In this document: one piece after another, positions 28,241-35,840 of the stretch
How positions within the stretch are numbered: the first letter of the stretch is position 1
How the letters are laid out: each line of letters starts with the position of its first letter
Assembly: GCF_024296865.1 (NCBI RefSeq)
Contig: NZ_CP101134.1
Coordinates: 3,472,001-3,536,000, forward strand
Direction of reading: 5' to 3'
Source of the DNA: Sphingobacterium sp. LZ7M1
GTDB lineage: Bacteria > Bacteroidota > Bacteroidia > Sphingobacteriales > Sphingobacteriaceae
Length of the DNA: 64,000 bases
Position numbers and translations under genes: made by a program
The notes under the pieces: model-generated
Database searches by the model: none
Told to the model about the DNA's origin: nothing
The model's input: only the letters and a program-made list of their open reading frames with translations

Positions 28241-28472
28241 ACTCAGGCTGCTTGGCACGGTTGTACCAGTACCTAGCATTCCATAGATCCCCTTCCACAC
28301 GATGTAGGTAAGCATGTACATGGGCAGACTCCCTATCATTAAGGTGATCGATCAGGTCATGGGCATTTTTCCAGTCCCCTTTCGCATCATACCATAGTGC
28401 TTGAACCTGTACATTCCAGTTTGGATTTGGCTGAGCGTCTTTCAAGGTTGATTTAAATTCTTCTAAAGTCAT
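28185..28472 (-). CDS. Small conserved hypothetical protein (95 residues)
   Basis: Product MTLEEFKSTLKDAQPNPNWN and on, containing WYDAKGDWKNAHDLIDHLND and VEGDLWNARYWYNRAKQPEF. The two aromatic-rich helical segments look like a degenerate tetratricopeptide pair. Proteins of this size and pattern are common in Bacteroidota and have no known function to my knowledge. No signal peptide or membrane segment is seen, so it should be cytoplasmic. Its last 18 codons are antisense to the end of tamB. Confidence 0.75.
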   Translation of the reverse strand: MTLEEFKSTLKDAQPNPNWNVQVQALWYDAKGDWKNAHDLIDHLNDRESAHVHAYLHRVEGDLWNARYWYNRAKQPEFTGSLEAEHNQLLELYLD

Positions 28473-28547
28473 GGAATTAAGATATTCATTTTTTTAAGAT
28501 AAAGGAAATCGTGCGGCTTTCGAGGCGATAGATTTCAAGAGATAGTT

Positions 28548-28582
28548 AAAAACAAAAGGGCGATTATCGCCCTTTTGTTTTT
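28548..28582. terminator. Bidirectional intrinsic terminator after tex
   Basis: Long perfect stem: AAAAACAAAAGGGCGA, loop TTA, TCGCCCTTTTGTTTTT. It ends 2 bp before the tex stop codon (minus strand) and has T-runs on both strands. Confidence 0.88.
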
Positions 28583-28583
28583 A

Positions 28584-30833
28584 TTATTTAAACTTGCTTG
28601 CCAAGGCTGCCAGTTTAGCTGCCATATCGGTTTCAGGTGCTCGCTCCTGACGTTTGTCGGAACGTTTATCTGAACGTTTCTCCGAATGTTTCCTTGGGGC
28701 TTTTTCCTCCGTTTTCATGGTCAGACTGATTCTGTTTCTTTTTTCATCAACTTCAGTCACTGTAACGGTCACCTGCTGTTGAACTTTTACGACCTCATGG
28801 GGGTCAGAAACAAAATGGTTAGCCAGTTGGCTGAGGTGAACCAATCCATCCTGATGAACACCGATATCCACGAATGCTCCAAAATTGGTAATATTCGTAA
28901 CGATACCTGGCAGTTTCATACCGATTTTCAGGTCTGAAATCTTATTCACTCCCTCGGTAAATGAGAAGGCTTCAAACTTATCACGAGGGTCCAACCCTGG
29001 TTTAGCCAATTCAGCCATGATATCATTCAAGGTAGGCAACCCTACTTCATCCGATATGTATTTCTTCAGGTCAACACTCTTTCTGACCTTTTCATCTTTC
29101 ATCAGGTCCTGGATGGAAACATGGATATCTTTCGCCATCTGTTCCACCAAAGCATAACGCTCGGGGTGAACTGCAGAGGCATCCAAAGGATGATCCGCAT
29201 TGCGGATACGCAAGAAACCCGCGGCCTGTTCAAAAGCCTTGTCCCCTAGCCTAGGCACCTTTTTCAATTCCCTGCGAGAACTGAATGGACCATTTTCTTT
29301 CCTATAGTTAATGATCTGTTGTGCCAAAGCAGGTCCCAATCCAGATATATAGGATAGGATCTGTTTCGAAGCTGTATTCAGCTCCACCCCAACCGAGTTC
29401 ACACAGGACATCACGGTATCATCCAGCGCTGACTGCAATTTATTTTGATCCACATCATGTTGGTACTGTCCAACCCCGATTGATTTAGGATCGATCTTCA
29501 CTAACTCGGCCAAAGGGTCCATTAATCTTCTACCAATGGAGACTGCACCTCTCACGGTTACATCATGGTCAGGGAATTCTTCCCTTGCCACTTCTGAAGC
29601 AGAATAAATAGATGCTCCACTTTCATTGACCATTACGATTGTTGCTCCCGGCATGTTCATTTTACGGATAAAATCTTCCGTTTCCCTACCGGCAGTACCA
29701 TTACCGATAGCAATGGCTTCGATATCATGTGCTGAGATCAATTTTTTGATGATACGCTCAGCTTCCGCCTGTCCGGCCGCGCCATTGTGCGGGAAGATAG
29801 CTGTATTTTCCAAAAGGTTCCCTTGCGCATCTAAAACGACCGTCTTACAACCAGTCCTGAACCCAGGGTCAATGGCCAACAGTCTTTTTTGACCAAGTGG
29901 TGCCGCCAATAACAATTGACGAACATTGTCCGCAAATACCTTAATGGCTTCCTCATCAGCTTTCTGTCTCGTCAATACGCGGATTTCCGTTTCCATAGAA
30001 GGCTTTAGGAGACGTTTATAGCTATCGGACAGTGCCAATGACACTTGTTTGCTCGCTTCATTGTTTCCTTTGATATATAGCTTCTCAATGCCTGGAACGA
30101 CATCTGTTTCAGCGATATCAATATCGAGGTACAATAATTCCTCCTTTTCACCTCTTCGCATGGCCAAGACACGGTGCGAAGGGGCCTCTTTCAGGGATTC
30201 AGTCCATTCGAAATAATCTTTGTATTTCAGTGCAGCTTCTTCTTTGCCTGGAACAACACGCGAAACGAACTGTCCTTTGTTCAACAATGTTTTTCGGGCA
30301 TGAGCGCGCACTTCTGCATCTTCAGCGATTTGCTCGGCTATGATATCACGAGCACCAGCGAGTGCTTCTTCCAAGGTTGCTACACCTTTTTCATCATCGA
30401 TGAAGTTGGCAGCATTGGATTCCACATCCAATTTATCTTGCGTAAGCAAGAGATCAGCTAAAGGCTGCAGGCCTTTTTCGCGCGCTGCAGAAGCTCTGGT
30501 CTTGCGCTTAGGTTTGTAAGGCAAGTAGATATCTTCCAAGGCAGCCATGGTTTCGGCTGATTTCACTTGGATCTCTAGTTCCGGAGTAAGCTTACCTTGA
30601 TCAGCGATCGACTTCAGGACGGCTTCCTTACGTTTGTCCAAGTCTCTCAATTGCTGCATGCGATCACGGATGGCTGTAATCTGCACTTCATCCAAGCTTC
30701 CGGTCAATTCCTTACGGTATCTCGCGATAAAAGGAACCGTTGCACCTTCATCCAATAGGTTGATGGTGGTATGCACTTGTTTCTCGCTAATCGACAATTC
30801 TTTCGATACGATAATCTCGTGGGATGTACTCAT
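28584..30833 (-). CDS. tex: Tex-family RNA-binding transcription accessory protein
   Basis: Cytoplasmic nucleic-acid-binding protein related to eukaryotic Spt6. The 749-residue product has the Tex N-terminal helical region (ATVPFIARYRKELTGSLDEV), a YqgF/RNase H-like domain (LLAIDPGFRTGCKTVVLDAQ, about 320-450), helix-hairpin-helix repeats (LGPALAQQIINYRKENGPF) and an S1 domain (LPGIVTNITNFGAFVDIGVH, about 635-705). The tail is basic with repeated SEKRSDKRSDKRQ. The ATG at 30833 (MSTSHEIIVSKELSI) is preferred; the upstream in-frame ATG at 30878 would overlap the tatA terminator. Confidence 0.95.
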   Translation of the reverse strand: MSTSHEIIVSKELSISEKQVHTTINLLDEGATVPFIARYRKELTGSLDEVQITAIRDRMQQLRDLDKRKEAVLKSIADQGKLTPELEIQVKSAETMAALEDIYLPYKPKRKTRASAAREKGLQPLADLLLTQDKLDVESNAANFIDDEKGVATLEEALAGARDIIAEQIAEDAEVRAHARKTLLNKGQFVSRVVPGKEEAALKYKDYFEWTESLKEAPSHRVLAMRRGEKEELLYLDIDIAETDVVPGIEKLYIKGNNEASKQVSLALSDSYKRLLKPSMETEIRVLTRQKADEEAIKVFADNVRQLLLAAPLGQKRLLAIDPGFRTGCKTVVLDAQGNLLENTAIFPHNGAAGQAEAERIIKKLISAHDIEAIAIGNGTAGRETEDFIRKMNMPGATIVMVNESGASIYSASEVAREEFPDHDVTVRGAVSIGRRLMDPLAELVKIDPKSIGVGQYQHDVDQNKLQSALDDTVMSCVNSVGVELNTASKQILSYISGLGPALAQQIINYRKENGPFSSRRELKKVPRLGDKAFEQAAGFLRIRNADHPLDASAVHPERYALVEQMAKDIHVSIQDLMKDEKVRKSVDLKKYISDEVGLPTLNDIMAELAKPGLDPRDKFEAFSFTEGVNKISDLKIGMKLPGIVTNITNFGAFVDIGVHQDGLVHLSQLANHFVSDPHEVVKVQQQVTVTVTEVDEKRNRISLTMKTEEKAPRKHSEKRSDKRSDKRQERAPETDMAAKLAALASKFK

Positions 30834-30848
30834 AAAATATTTTAAAAT

Positions 30849-30884
30849 GAAAAAACAAAGCTGTTGAATGGATTCCAACAGCTT
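30849..30884 (-). terminator. Intrinsic terminator of tatA
   Basis: On the minus strand AAGCTGTTG, 9-base loop, CAACAGCTT, then TGTTTTTT. It begins 25 bp after the tatA stop and ends just before the tex start. Confidence 0.85.
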
Positions 30885-30908
30885 ATCGATATAGAATTCT
30901 TAATTGTT

Positions 30909-31454
30909 TTAGGCTTTTTTAGAATTATTATCTTCTAATGGATTTTGCTCAACTTCGGGTTCAGGGGTTTCCGTTGAGTTAGCTACTGCTTGGGTGTCAT
31001 CAGCAGCTGGGCTGTCATTGCTTCCAAAGTGATCATTATAACCATAGCTATAGTAATCGTCCTGTGTTGGCGTGCTGTATGGCTTATGCTCATAGGTTCC
31101 AGCAGGAGCCGTAAATTGAGGAACTTTCTTCTCTACTACACCCTCTTCGGACACTTCCTCTGTTTCGGTGGCTGCATTTACCTGTTCAAAATCTTGGATA
31201 GGTGTTGCAGCAGGTTTATTGGTTTCAGGCTCTTTATCAATATCTGTTTTTATATCGTCAATTTCTTTTTCGAAGTTATTGATCTGATCTGAAATCTCTC
31301 TCTTAATCCCCTCAGAAGCATCTTTAAATTCCCGGATACCACGTCCCAGTCCTCTAGCCAATTCTGGTAATTTCTTGCCACCAAAAAGCAATAATGCAAC
31401 TAAAATAATAAGCATCATCTCTTGGGTACCAATGTTCAAAAACGCTAAATTCAT
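30909..31454 (-). CDS. tatA: Sec-independent translocase subunit TatA/TatE with long acidic tail
   Basis: Pore-type subunit of the twin-arginine export system. The first 60 residues are typical: a short N-terminus, one membrane helix (MMLIILVALLLFGGKKLPEL, about 13-32, with the FG hinge) and an amphipathic helix (ARGLGRGIREFKDASEGIKR). The remaining 115 residues are unusually long for TatA (often 60-90 in total), rich in Glu, Thr, Pro and Asn, with a Tyr-rich section (TPTQDDYYSYGYNDHFG), and probably disordered. tatC is not next to it. TatB function cannot be excluded, but the helix pattern fits TatA. Confidence 0.88.
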   Translation of the reverse strand: MNLAFLNIGTQEMMLIILVALLLFGGKKLPELARGLGRGIREFKDASEGIKREISDQINNFEKEIDDIKTDIDKEPETNKPAATPIQDFEQVNAATETEEVSEEGVVEKKVPQFTAPAGTYEHKPYSTPTQDDYYSYGYNDHFGSNDSPAADDTQAVANSTETPEPEVEQNPLEDNNSKKA

Positions 31455-31579
31455 CTCTACTTTATTAATTGTTAATAAGCTAAGGTAAGTCTATTATTTT
31501 TTTTCAGCAATTTTTTGATGTAAATATTTAGAAACAAAAAGTTAACCCAAACATGATTCGCTAAGCAAGTTTTAACTCG

Positions 31580-31587
31580 TACCTTTG
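31580..31587 (+). promoter_or_regulatory. Promoter -7 element of the MATE gene
   Basis: TACCTTTG matches TAnnTTTG and lies 22 bp before the ATG at 31609. No clear -33 TTG was found at the usual distance. Confidence 0.55.
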
Positions 31588-31608
31588 TGCTCTTTACTTT
31601 TTTCGTAT

Positions 31609-32985
31609 ATGCTGCAGAAAATCAAATCCAATAAAATTTATTACTTAAGTACGATGGCTTTGGCGGGTCCGGTTGTGATTTCACAATTGGGGCATACCTT
31701 GGTCCAAACAGCAGATACCATTATTGTCGGTCACTTTGCAGGGACCATCCCATTGGCAGCAGTTTCCTTGGTACACTCTGTTTTCATGGTAGTTTTGGTG
31801 ATTGGCTTGGGGATAGCTTACGGCTTGACACCTTTGATCGCCCAAGAAAACGGTCGGCAGAATTATAAGGAATGTGCAAAATTATTATCCAATAGTTTTT
31901 GGTTGAACATTGTATCAGCTATCCTCCTCTTCCTATTCGTTTTTTATGGTTCTATGTTTGCCATGGAACATGCCGATCAGGATCCTGAGGTAGTTAAGAC
32001 TGCGAAGCCATATCTGTTGATCTTGAGTCTTTCTATCATGCCCTTAATGGTCTTTAATACCTTCAAACAGTTTGCAGAAGGTTTGGGATTCACCAAACAG
32101 GCGATGAACATTACCATCTGGGGGAATGTGCTGAACGTCATCATTGCCGTAATCCTTGTGAAAGGGATGTTCGGAATCGAACCGATGGGCGTGCGTGGAG
32201 TGGGTATTGCAACCTTGGTTGACCGCATCTTGATGATGATCGTGATGGCTTGGTATGTATTGAAATCGAAAAACTTCAAGCGCTATATCGACCATTTCTC
32301 GGCCAAGTTTATTGACTTCAATAGAGTAAAACAGATCTTTAAGATAGGCGGTCCTGTGGCGATGCAATATGTATTTGAAATCGGAGCATTTGCAGGAGCG
32401 GCGCTAATTGCAGGTAAGATCGGTGCTGTAGAGCAGGCAGCTCACCAAACGGCCATAACACTGGCGGCAATGACCTATATGATGGCAAGTGGAATTGCTT
32501 CTGCGGCTACCATCAAGGTGGGCAATGCCTATGGAAACAAAAACTTCTTCCGCTTACAGAAGTTTGCAACGGTGTCCTACCATTTGGTATTGATTTTCAT
32601 GGTTATCTGTGCAATTATTTTTGCTGTGTTCAATCAATACCTGCCATACATCATCAGCAAGGATCATGAAGTAGTGGTTATGGCATCACAGTTATTGATC
32701 ATTGCAGGAATGTTCCAAATATTTGATGGTACGCAGGTGGTAGGTCTAGGTACATTACGGGGTATGGGTGATGTGAATTCCCCTACTTTTATTACCTTCT
32801 TTGCCTATTGGGTGATCGGTTTACCAACAGCCTATTTCTTGGGAATTCAACTGAACTTTGGCGTTAAGGGAATATGGTACGGTTTGACCTTGGGCTTATT
32901 GACCTCTTCGATATTACTATATTTCAGATACCGCTATATGGTGATGATGAAATTACCGAGGCATCAGCTTATGGTAAATGGATAA
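31609..32985 (+). CDS. MATE family multidrug/Na+ or H+ antiporter (NorM-like)
   Basis: Product of 458 residues with about 12 hydrophobic helices in two related halves. MATE hallmarks are visible: ALAGPVVISQLGHTLVQTAD in the first helix, DTIIVGHFAGTIPLAAVSLV, the repeat partner IFKIGGPVAMQYVFEIGAFA, and FDGTQVVGLGTLRGMGDVNS. Such proteins expel cationic compounds in exchange for Na+ or H+; substrate is unknown. The ATG at 31609 (MLQKIKSNKIYYLSTMALAG) is preferred to an ATG at 31585 that overlaps the promoter element. Confidence 0.93.
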   Translation: MLQKIKSNKIYYLSTMALAGPVVISQLGHTLVQTADTIIVGHFAGTIPLAAVSLVHSVFMVVLVIGLGIAYGLTPLIAQENGRQNYKECAKLLSNSFWLNIVSAILLFLFVFYGSMFAMEHADQDPEVVKTAKPYLLILSLSIMPLMVFNTFKQFAEGLGFTKQAMNITIWGNVLNVIIAVILVKGMFGIEPMGVRGVGIATLVDRILMMIVMAWYVLKSKNFKRYIDHFSAKFIDFNRVKQIFKIGGPVAMQYVFEIGAFAGAALIAGKIGAVEQAAHQTAITLAAMTYMMASGIASAATIKVGNAYGNKNFFRLQKFATVSYHLVLIFMVICAIIFAVFNQYLPYIISKDHEVVVMASQLLIIAGMFQIFDGTQVVGLGTLRGMGDVNSPTFITFFAYWVIGLPTAYFLGIQLNFGVKGIWYGLTLGLLTSSILLYFRYRYMVMMKLPRHQLMVNG

Positions 32986-33024
32986 AACAAAAACGCTCAT
33001 CGGATGATGAGCGTTTTTGTTTTA
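32984..33024. terminator. Bidirectional intrinsic terminator between MATE and E2 genes
   Basis: Stem CGCTCATC / GATGAGCG with loop GGAT, extended by A-rich and T-rich flanks that also pair (AAAACAAAAA with TTTTTGTTTT). It serves the convergent genes on both sides. Confidence 0.88.
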
Positions 33025-33031
33025 TTATGGA

Positions 33032-34456
33032 TTAGATAACTCTTTCAGAGTCCCAATTTTCTAAGTAATCAGCCACACGTCGGATAAACTGCCCACCTAA
33101 TGCACCGTCAATAACGCGATGGTCATAGGACATGGAGATATACATCATATGGCGTACAGCAATGACATCACCAAATTCAGTTTCAAGAACTGCGGGTTTC
33201 TTTTTGATCGTTCCGACGGCTAGGATAGCTGCCTGAGGTTGGTTAATGATCGGCATCCCAAAGATATTACCAAATGCACCGATGTTAGTGAAAGTGAAAG
33301 TACCACCTTGGGTATCGTCTGGTTTAAGTTTGTTGCCTCGAGAGCGGTTTGCCAAGTCATTCACAGACCTGGAGATTCCGGTTAAGCTCAGTTGATCGAC
33401 ATTCTTGATTACCGGAACGATAAGGTTGCCAGTAGGCAGTGCCGTTGCCATTCCAATATTGATGTTCTTTTTACGGATAATATTATAACCATCTACTGAA
33501 ACATTCACCATTGGAAAATCTTTGATGGCTTTTGCAATAGCTTCAATGAACAATGGTGTGAAGGTAATATTCTCACCTTCAGATTTCTTATAGCCATCTT
33601 TTACTTTGTTTCTCCAATTCACCAAATTGGTTACATCGGCTTCGACTACAGAGAAAACATGCGGAGAAGTCTTGACACTGTTCACCATATGGTCTGCAAT
33701 CAGCCTACGCATACGGTCCATTTCAATGATCTCTGAATCACCATTACTACTTTTCACGACCTGAGCTGCTGGGGTTTGAGGTTCAACTATTTTAGGCTGA
33801 GGTCTTTCTTCCGTAGCGGGTTGAACAGGCTTTGGCACTTGCACGCCTTTGTTCTGTTCAAGGTAATTCAAGATATCTTGTTTGGTAACCCTTCCTTCAC
33901 CGCCAGTACCTGGGATACCGTCAAGCTCTTTTTGGGAAATACCCTCTTGCTGAGCGATATTCCTTACTAAAGGAGAATAGAAGCGGATGCCGGAGTGGAT
34001 CTCCTGATGGTTGGATTCGATTTGAATATTTTTTTCCTGAACCTGATCAAGACCAGGGATATCATGGTCTGGTATTTCCAATGCCGGTGATTCGACATCA
34101 GCAAGGTCCTTATGAATGGATTCGGATTCGTTTGCAGTATCTACAGGCGTATCTGAGCTTTCAGTAGGTTCTTCCTGTTGGGTAGACTGAGGCTCTTGGC
34201 TTTCCTCCTCAGGTCCTTCAATTTCAATCAGGGCAATGACCTCACCGACCTGAACTACCTGATTTTCTTCGAACAATCTTTCTTTAAGAATTCCAGATAC
34301 TGGCGATGGAACTTCAGAATCGACCTTATCGGTAGCAAGTTCTACAACTGCATCATCCTCTTCAATATGATCCCCAACCTGCTTTACCCATTTGGTCAGG
34401 GTCGCTTCAGAGACGCTCTCCCCCATCTTAGGTAACAAAAGTTTATATATTGCCAT
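33032..34456 (-). CDS. 2-oxoacid dehydrogenase E2 component (dihydrolipoamide acyltransferase)
   Basis: Core acyltransferase of a 2-oxoacid dehydrogenase complex. The 474-residue product has one lipoyl domain (1-78; lipoylated Lys44 in ATDKVDSEVPSP), a Glu/Ser/Thr-rich linker, a peripheral-subunit-binding domain (YSPLVRNIAQQEGISQKELD, then GTGGEGRVTKQDILNYL) and the catalytic domain ending with MSYDHRVIDGALGGQF (active-site His). The TDKVDSE lipoyl context and single lipoyl domain fit branched-chain 2-oxoacid dehydrogenase E2 best, but pyruvate or 2-oxoglutarate complexes are not excluded. E1 and E3 genes are not in the window. Confidence 0.92.
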   Translation of the reverse strand: MAIYKLLLPKMGESVSEATLTKWVKQVGDHIEEDDAVVELATDKVDSEVPSPVSGILKERLFEENQVVQVGEVIALIEIEGPEEESQEPQSTQQEEPTESSDTPVDTANESESIHKDLADVESPALEIPDHDIPGLDQVQEKNIQIESNHQEIHSGIRFYSPLVRNIAQQEGISQKELDGIPGTGGEGRVTKQDILNYLEQNKGVQVPKPVQPATEERPQPKIVEPQTPAAQVVKSSNGDSEIIEMDRMRRLIADHMVNSVKTSPHVFSVVEADVTNLVNWRNKVKDGYKKSEGENITFTPLFIEAIAKAIKDFPMVNVSVDGYNIIRKKNINIGMATALPTGNLIVPVIKNVDQLSLTGISRSVNDLANRSRGNKLKPDDTQGGTFTFTNIGAFGNIFGMPIINQPQAAILAVGTIKKKPAVLETEFGDVIAVRHMMYISMSYDHRVIDGALGGQFIRRVADYLENWDSERVI

Positions 34457-34544
34457 CTATTATTATTTGGATTGTTAGATTACTAAGTTAATTATTAATA
34501 CTTACTTGACAAGTGAACAAAATTAAATATTTTATCATATATAA

Positions 34545-34567
34545 TTAACAAAATATCGTTTTGTTAA
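34545..34567 (-). terminator. Hairpin at the end of cinA
   Basis: Perfect 9-bp arms TTAACAAAA / TTTTGTTAA with loop TATCG; it overlaps the cinA stop codon. It is AT-only apart from two pairs and the following T-run is weak, so termination activity is uncertain. Confidence 0.4.
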
Positions 34568-35814
34568 AACTCTGATTCTTGTTGAAATAAGTTCCAGAGC
34601 ATCAGTAATGCCTGAGCAGTAGTGCGTTCTATGTTAATTAAACGGTCATGATGGAAGTGAAACAGCTTTGTTTTCACCTCATTCTTACCCGCAATGGCCA
34701 CCCAGACCGTCCCTACAGGTTTCTCGGCCGTACCCCCATCTGGGCCGGCAATTCCACTGGTAGCAATGGCATAATCCACTTCTAACCTTTGCTGAACGCC
34801 CTTTGCCATTTGAATGACGGTCTCCTCACTTACGGCTCCATGGGCGATCAAGGTTTCCCTATCTACCCCTAACACATGCTCCTTAACTTCATTGGCATAG
34901 GCAACAACCGCTCCATTGAACATTTTACTGGAGCCCGGAATTTCGGTTATCAACCTGGAGATATTGCCTCCAGTACAGCTTTCTGCTGTCGCTAAGGTCT
35001 TTCCCTTTTCAGAAAAAGCATGGACGATGACCTCTTCAAAACTGATATCCTCAGTAGCTACCACCGCATTGCCTATTCGATCGACCAATTTATTTTTCCA
35101 GTCCTCTGCTTCGACTTCAAGCTTTTCAAGATCTGATCCAGTTGCAGTCAACCTTAATCGAACCAAGCCGATCTTAGGCAAGTATGCTAAATGGATATGA
35201 GGAGGAAATTGATCCTCAATTGCTGCAATATGTTCAGCTAGATGGGACTCTCCTATTCCGACCGTCAGGATATATTTGTTGACCACCTTTTCTTCCGTCT
35301 TAAAGTCCTTCAATTTAGGAAGGACACGGTAAGTCATCAGGTTCTTCATTTCAAATGGAACCCCAGGAAGGAACACATAGACCTTGCCATCATGCTCTAC
35401 CCACATACCGGGAGCAGTACCCCAATCATTGAACAGCACATCGGCATTGGCCAATACTTCAGCTTGTCCCTTATTGATTTCAGGCATGGTACGTCCGAAA
35501 CGATGGAAGATCTGTTTGACATGTTCCATCACCTCTGGATTATGGACCAAAGAAGTGTTAAAGAATTTAGCAGCTGTAAACTTGGTCACATCATCTTTGG
35601 TAGGCCCTAGACCACCGGTACAGATGATGATTTCGGCACGGCTGGCAGCATCATGCAATGCTTCCAGGATATGGCTTTCCTGGTCTGTGATAGAAGTGAT
35701 CTGTTGTATTTGGATTTGCTGGGCGAATAGCTCTTGGGCTATCCAAGCAGAATTGGTATCTACTATCTGTCCGAGCAAGATTTCATCACCAATGGTAATA
35801 ATTTCAGCTTTCAT
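34564..35814 (-). CDS. cinA: CinA family protein (NMN deamidase-related)
   Basis: Two-domain protein of 416 residues. The N-terminal MoCF-like domain (1-170) has GDEILLGQIVDTNSAWIAQE and ICTGGLGPTKDDVTKFTAA; the C-terminal CinA domain (about 250-416) has ATAESCTGGNISRLITEIPG and ATSGIAGPDGGTAEKPVGTV, with the family's active-site Ser and Lys/Tyr region. CinA C-domains hydrolyse NMN to NaMN and the N-domain acts on ADP-ribose in characterised relatives. It lies 26 bp downstream of lptD on the same strand. Confidence 0.95.
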   Translation of the reverse strand: MKAEIITIGDEILLGQIVDTNSAWIAQELFAQQIQIQQITSITDQESHILEALHDAASRAEIIICTGGLGPTKDDVTKFTAAKFFNTSLVHNPEVMEHVKQIFHRFGRTMPEINKGQAEVLANADVLFNDWGTAPGMWVEHDGKVYVFLPGVPFEMKNLMTYRVLPKLKDFKTEEKVVNKYILTVGIGESHLAEHIAAIEDQFPPHIHLAYLPKIGLVRLRLTATGSDLEKLEVEAEDWKNKLVDRIGNAVVATEDISFEEVIVHAFSEKGKTLATAESCTGGNISRLITEIPGSSKMFNGAVVAYANEVKEHVLGVDRETLIAHGAVSEETVIQMAKGVQQRLEVDYAIATSGIAGPDGGTAEKPVGTVWVAIAGKNEVKTKLFHFHHDRLINIERTTAQALLMLWNLFQQESEF

Positions 35815-35840
35815 AGATATAGTTTTATACAGAATGTCTA

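Noticed and set aside
27800..28339. Open frame of 179 codons antisense to the end of tamB
   Set aside because: It is in another frame than the real small gene at 28185-28472 and overlaps tamB for most of its length; no family features.
31585..31608. Upstream ATG start for the MATE gene
   Set aside because: The ATG at 31585 overlaps the TACCTTTG promoter element, so it would not be transcribed; 31609 gives the usual N-terminus.
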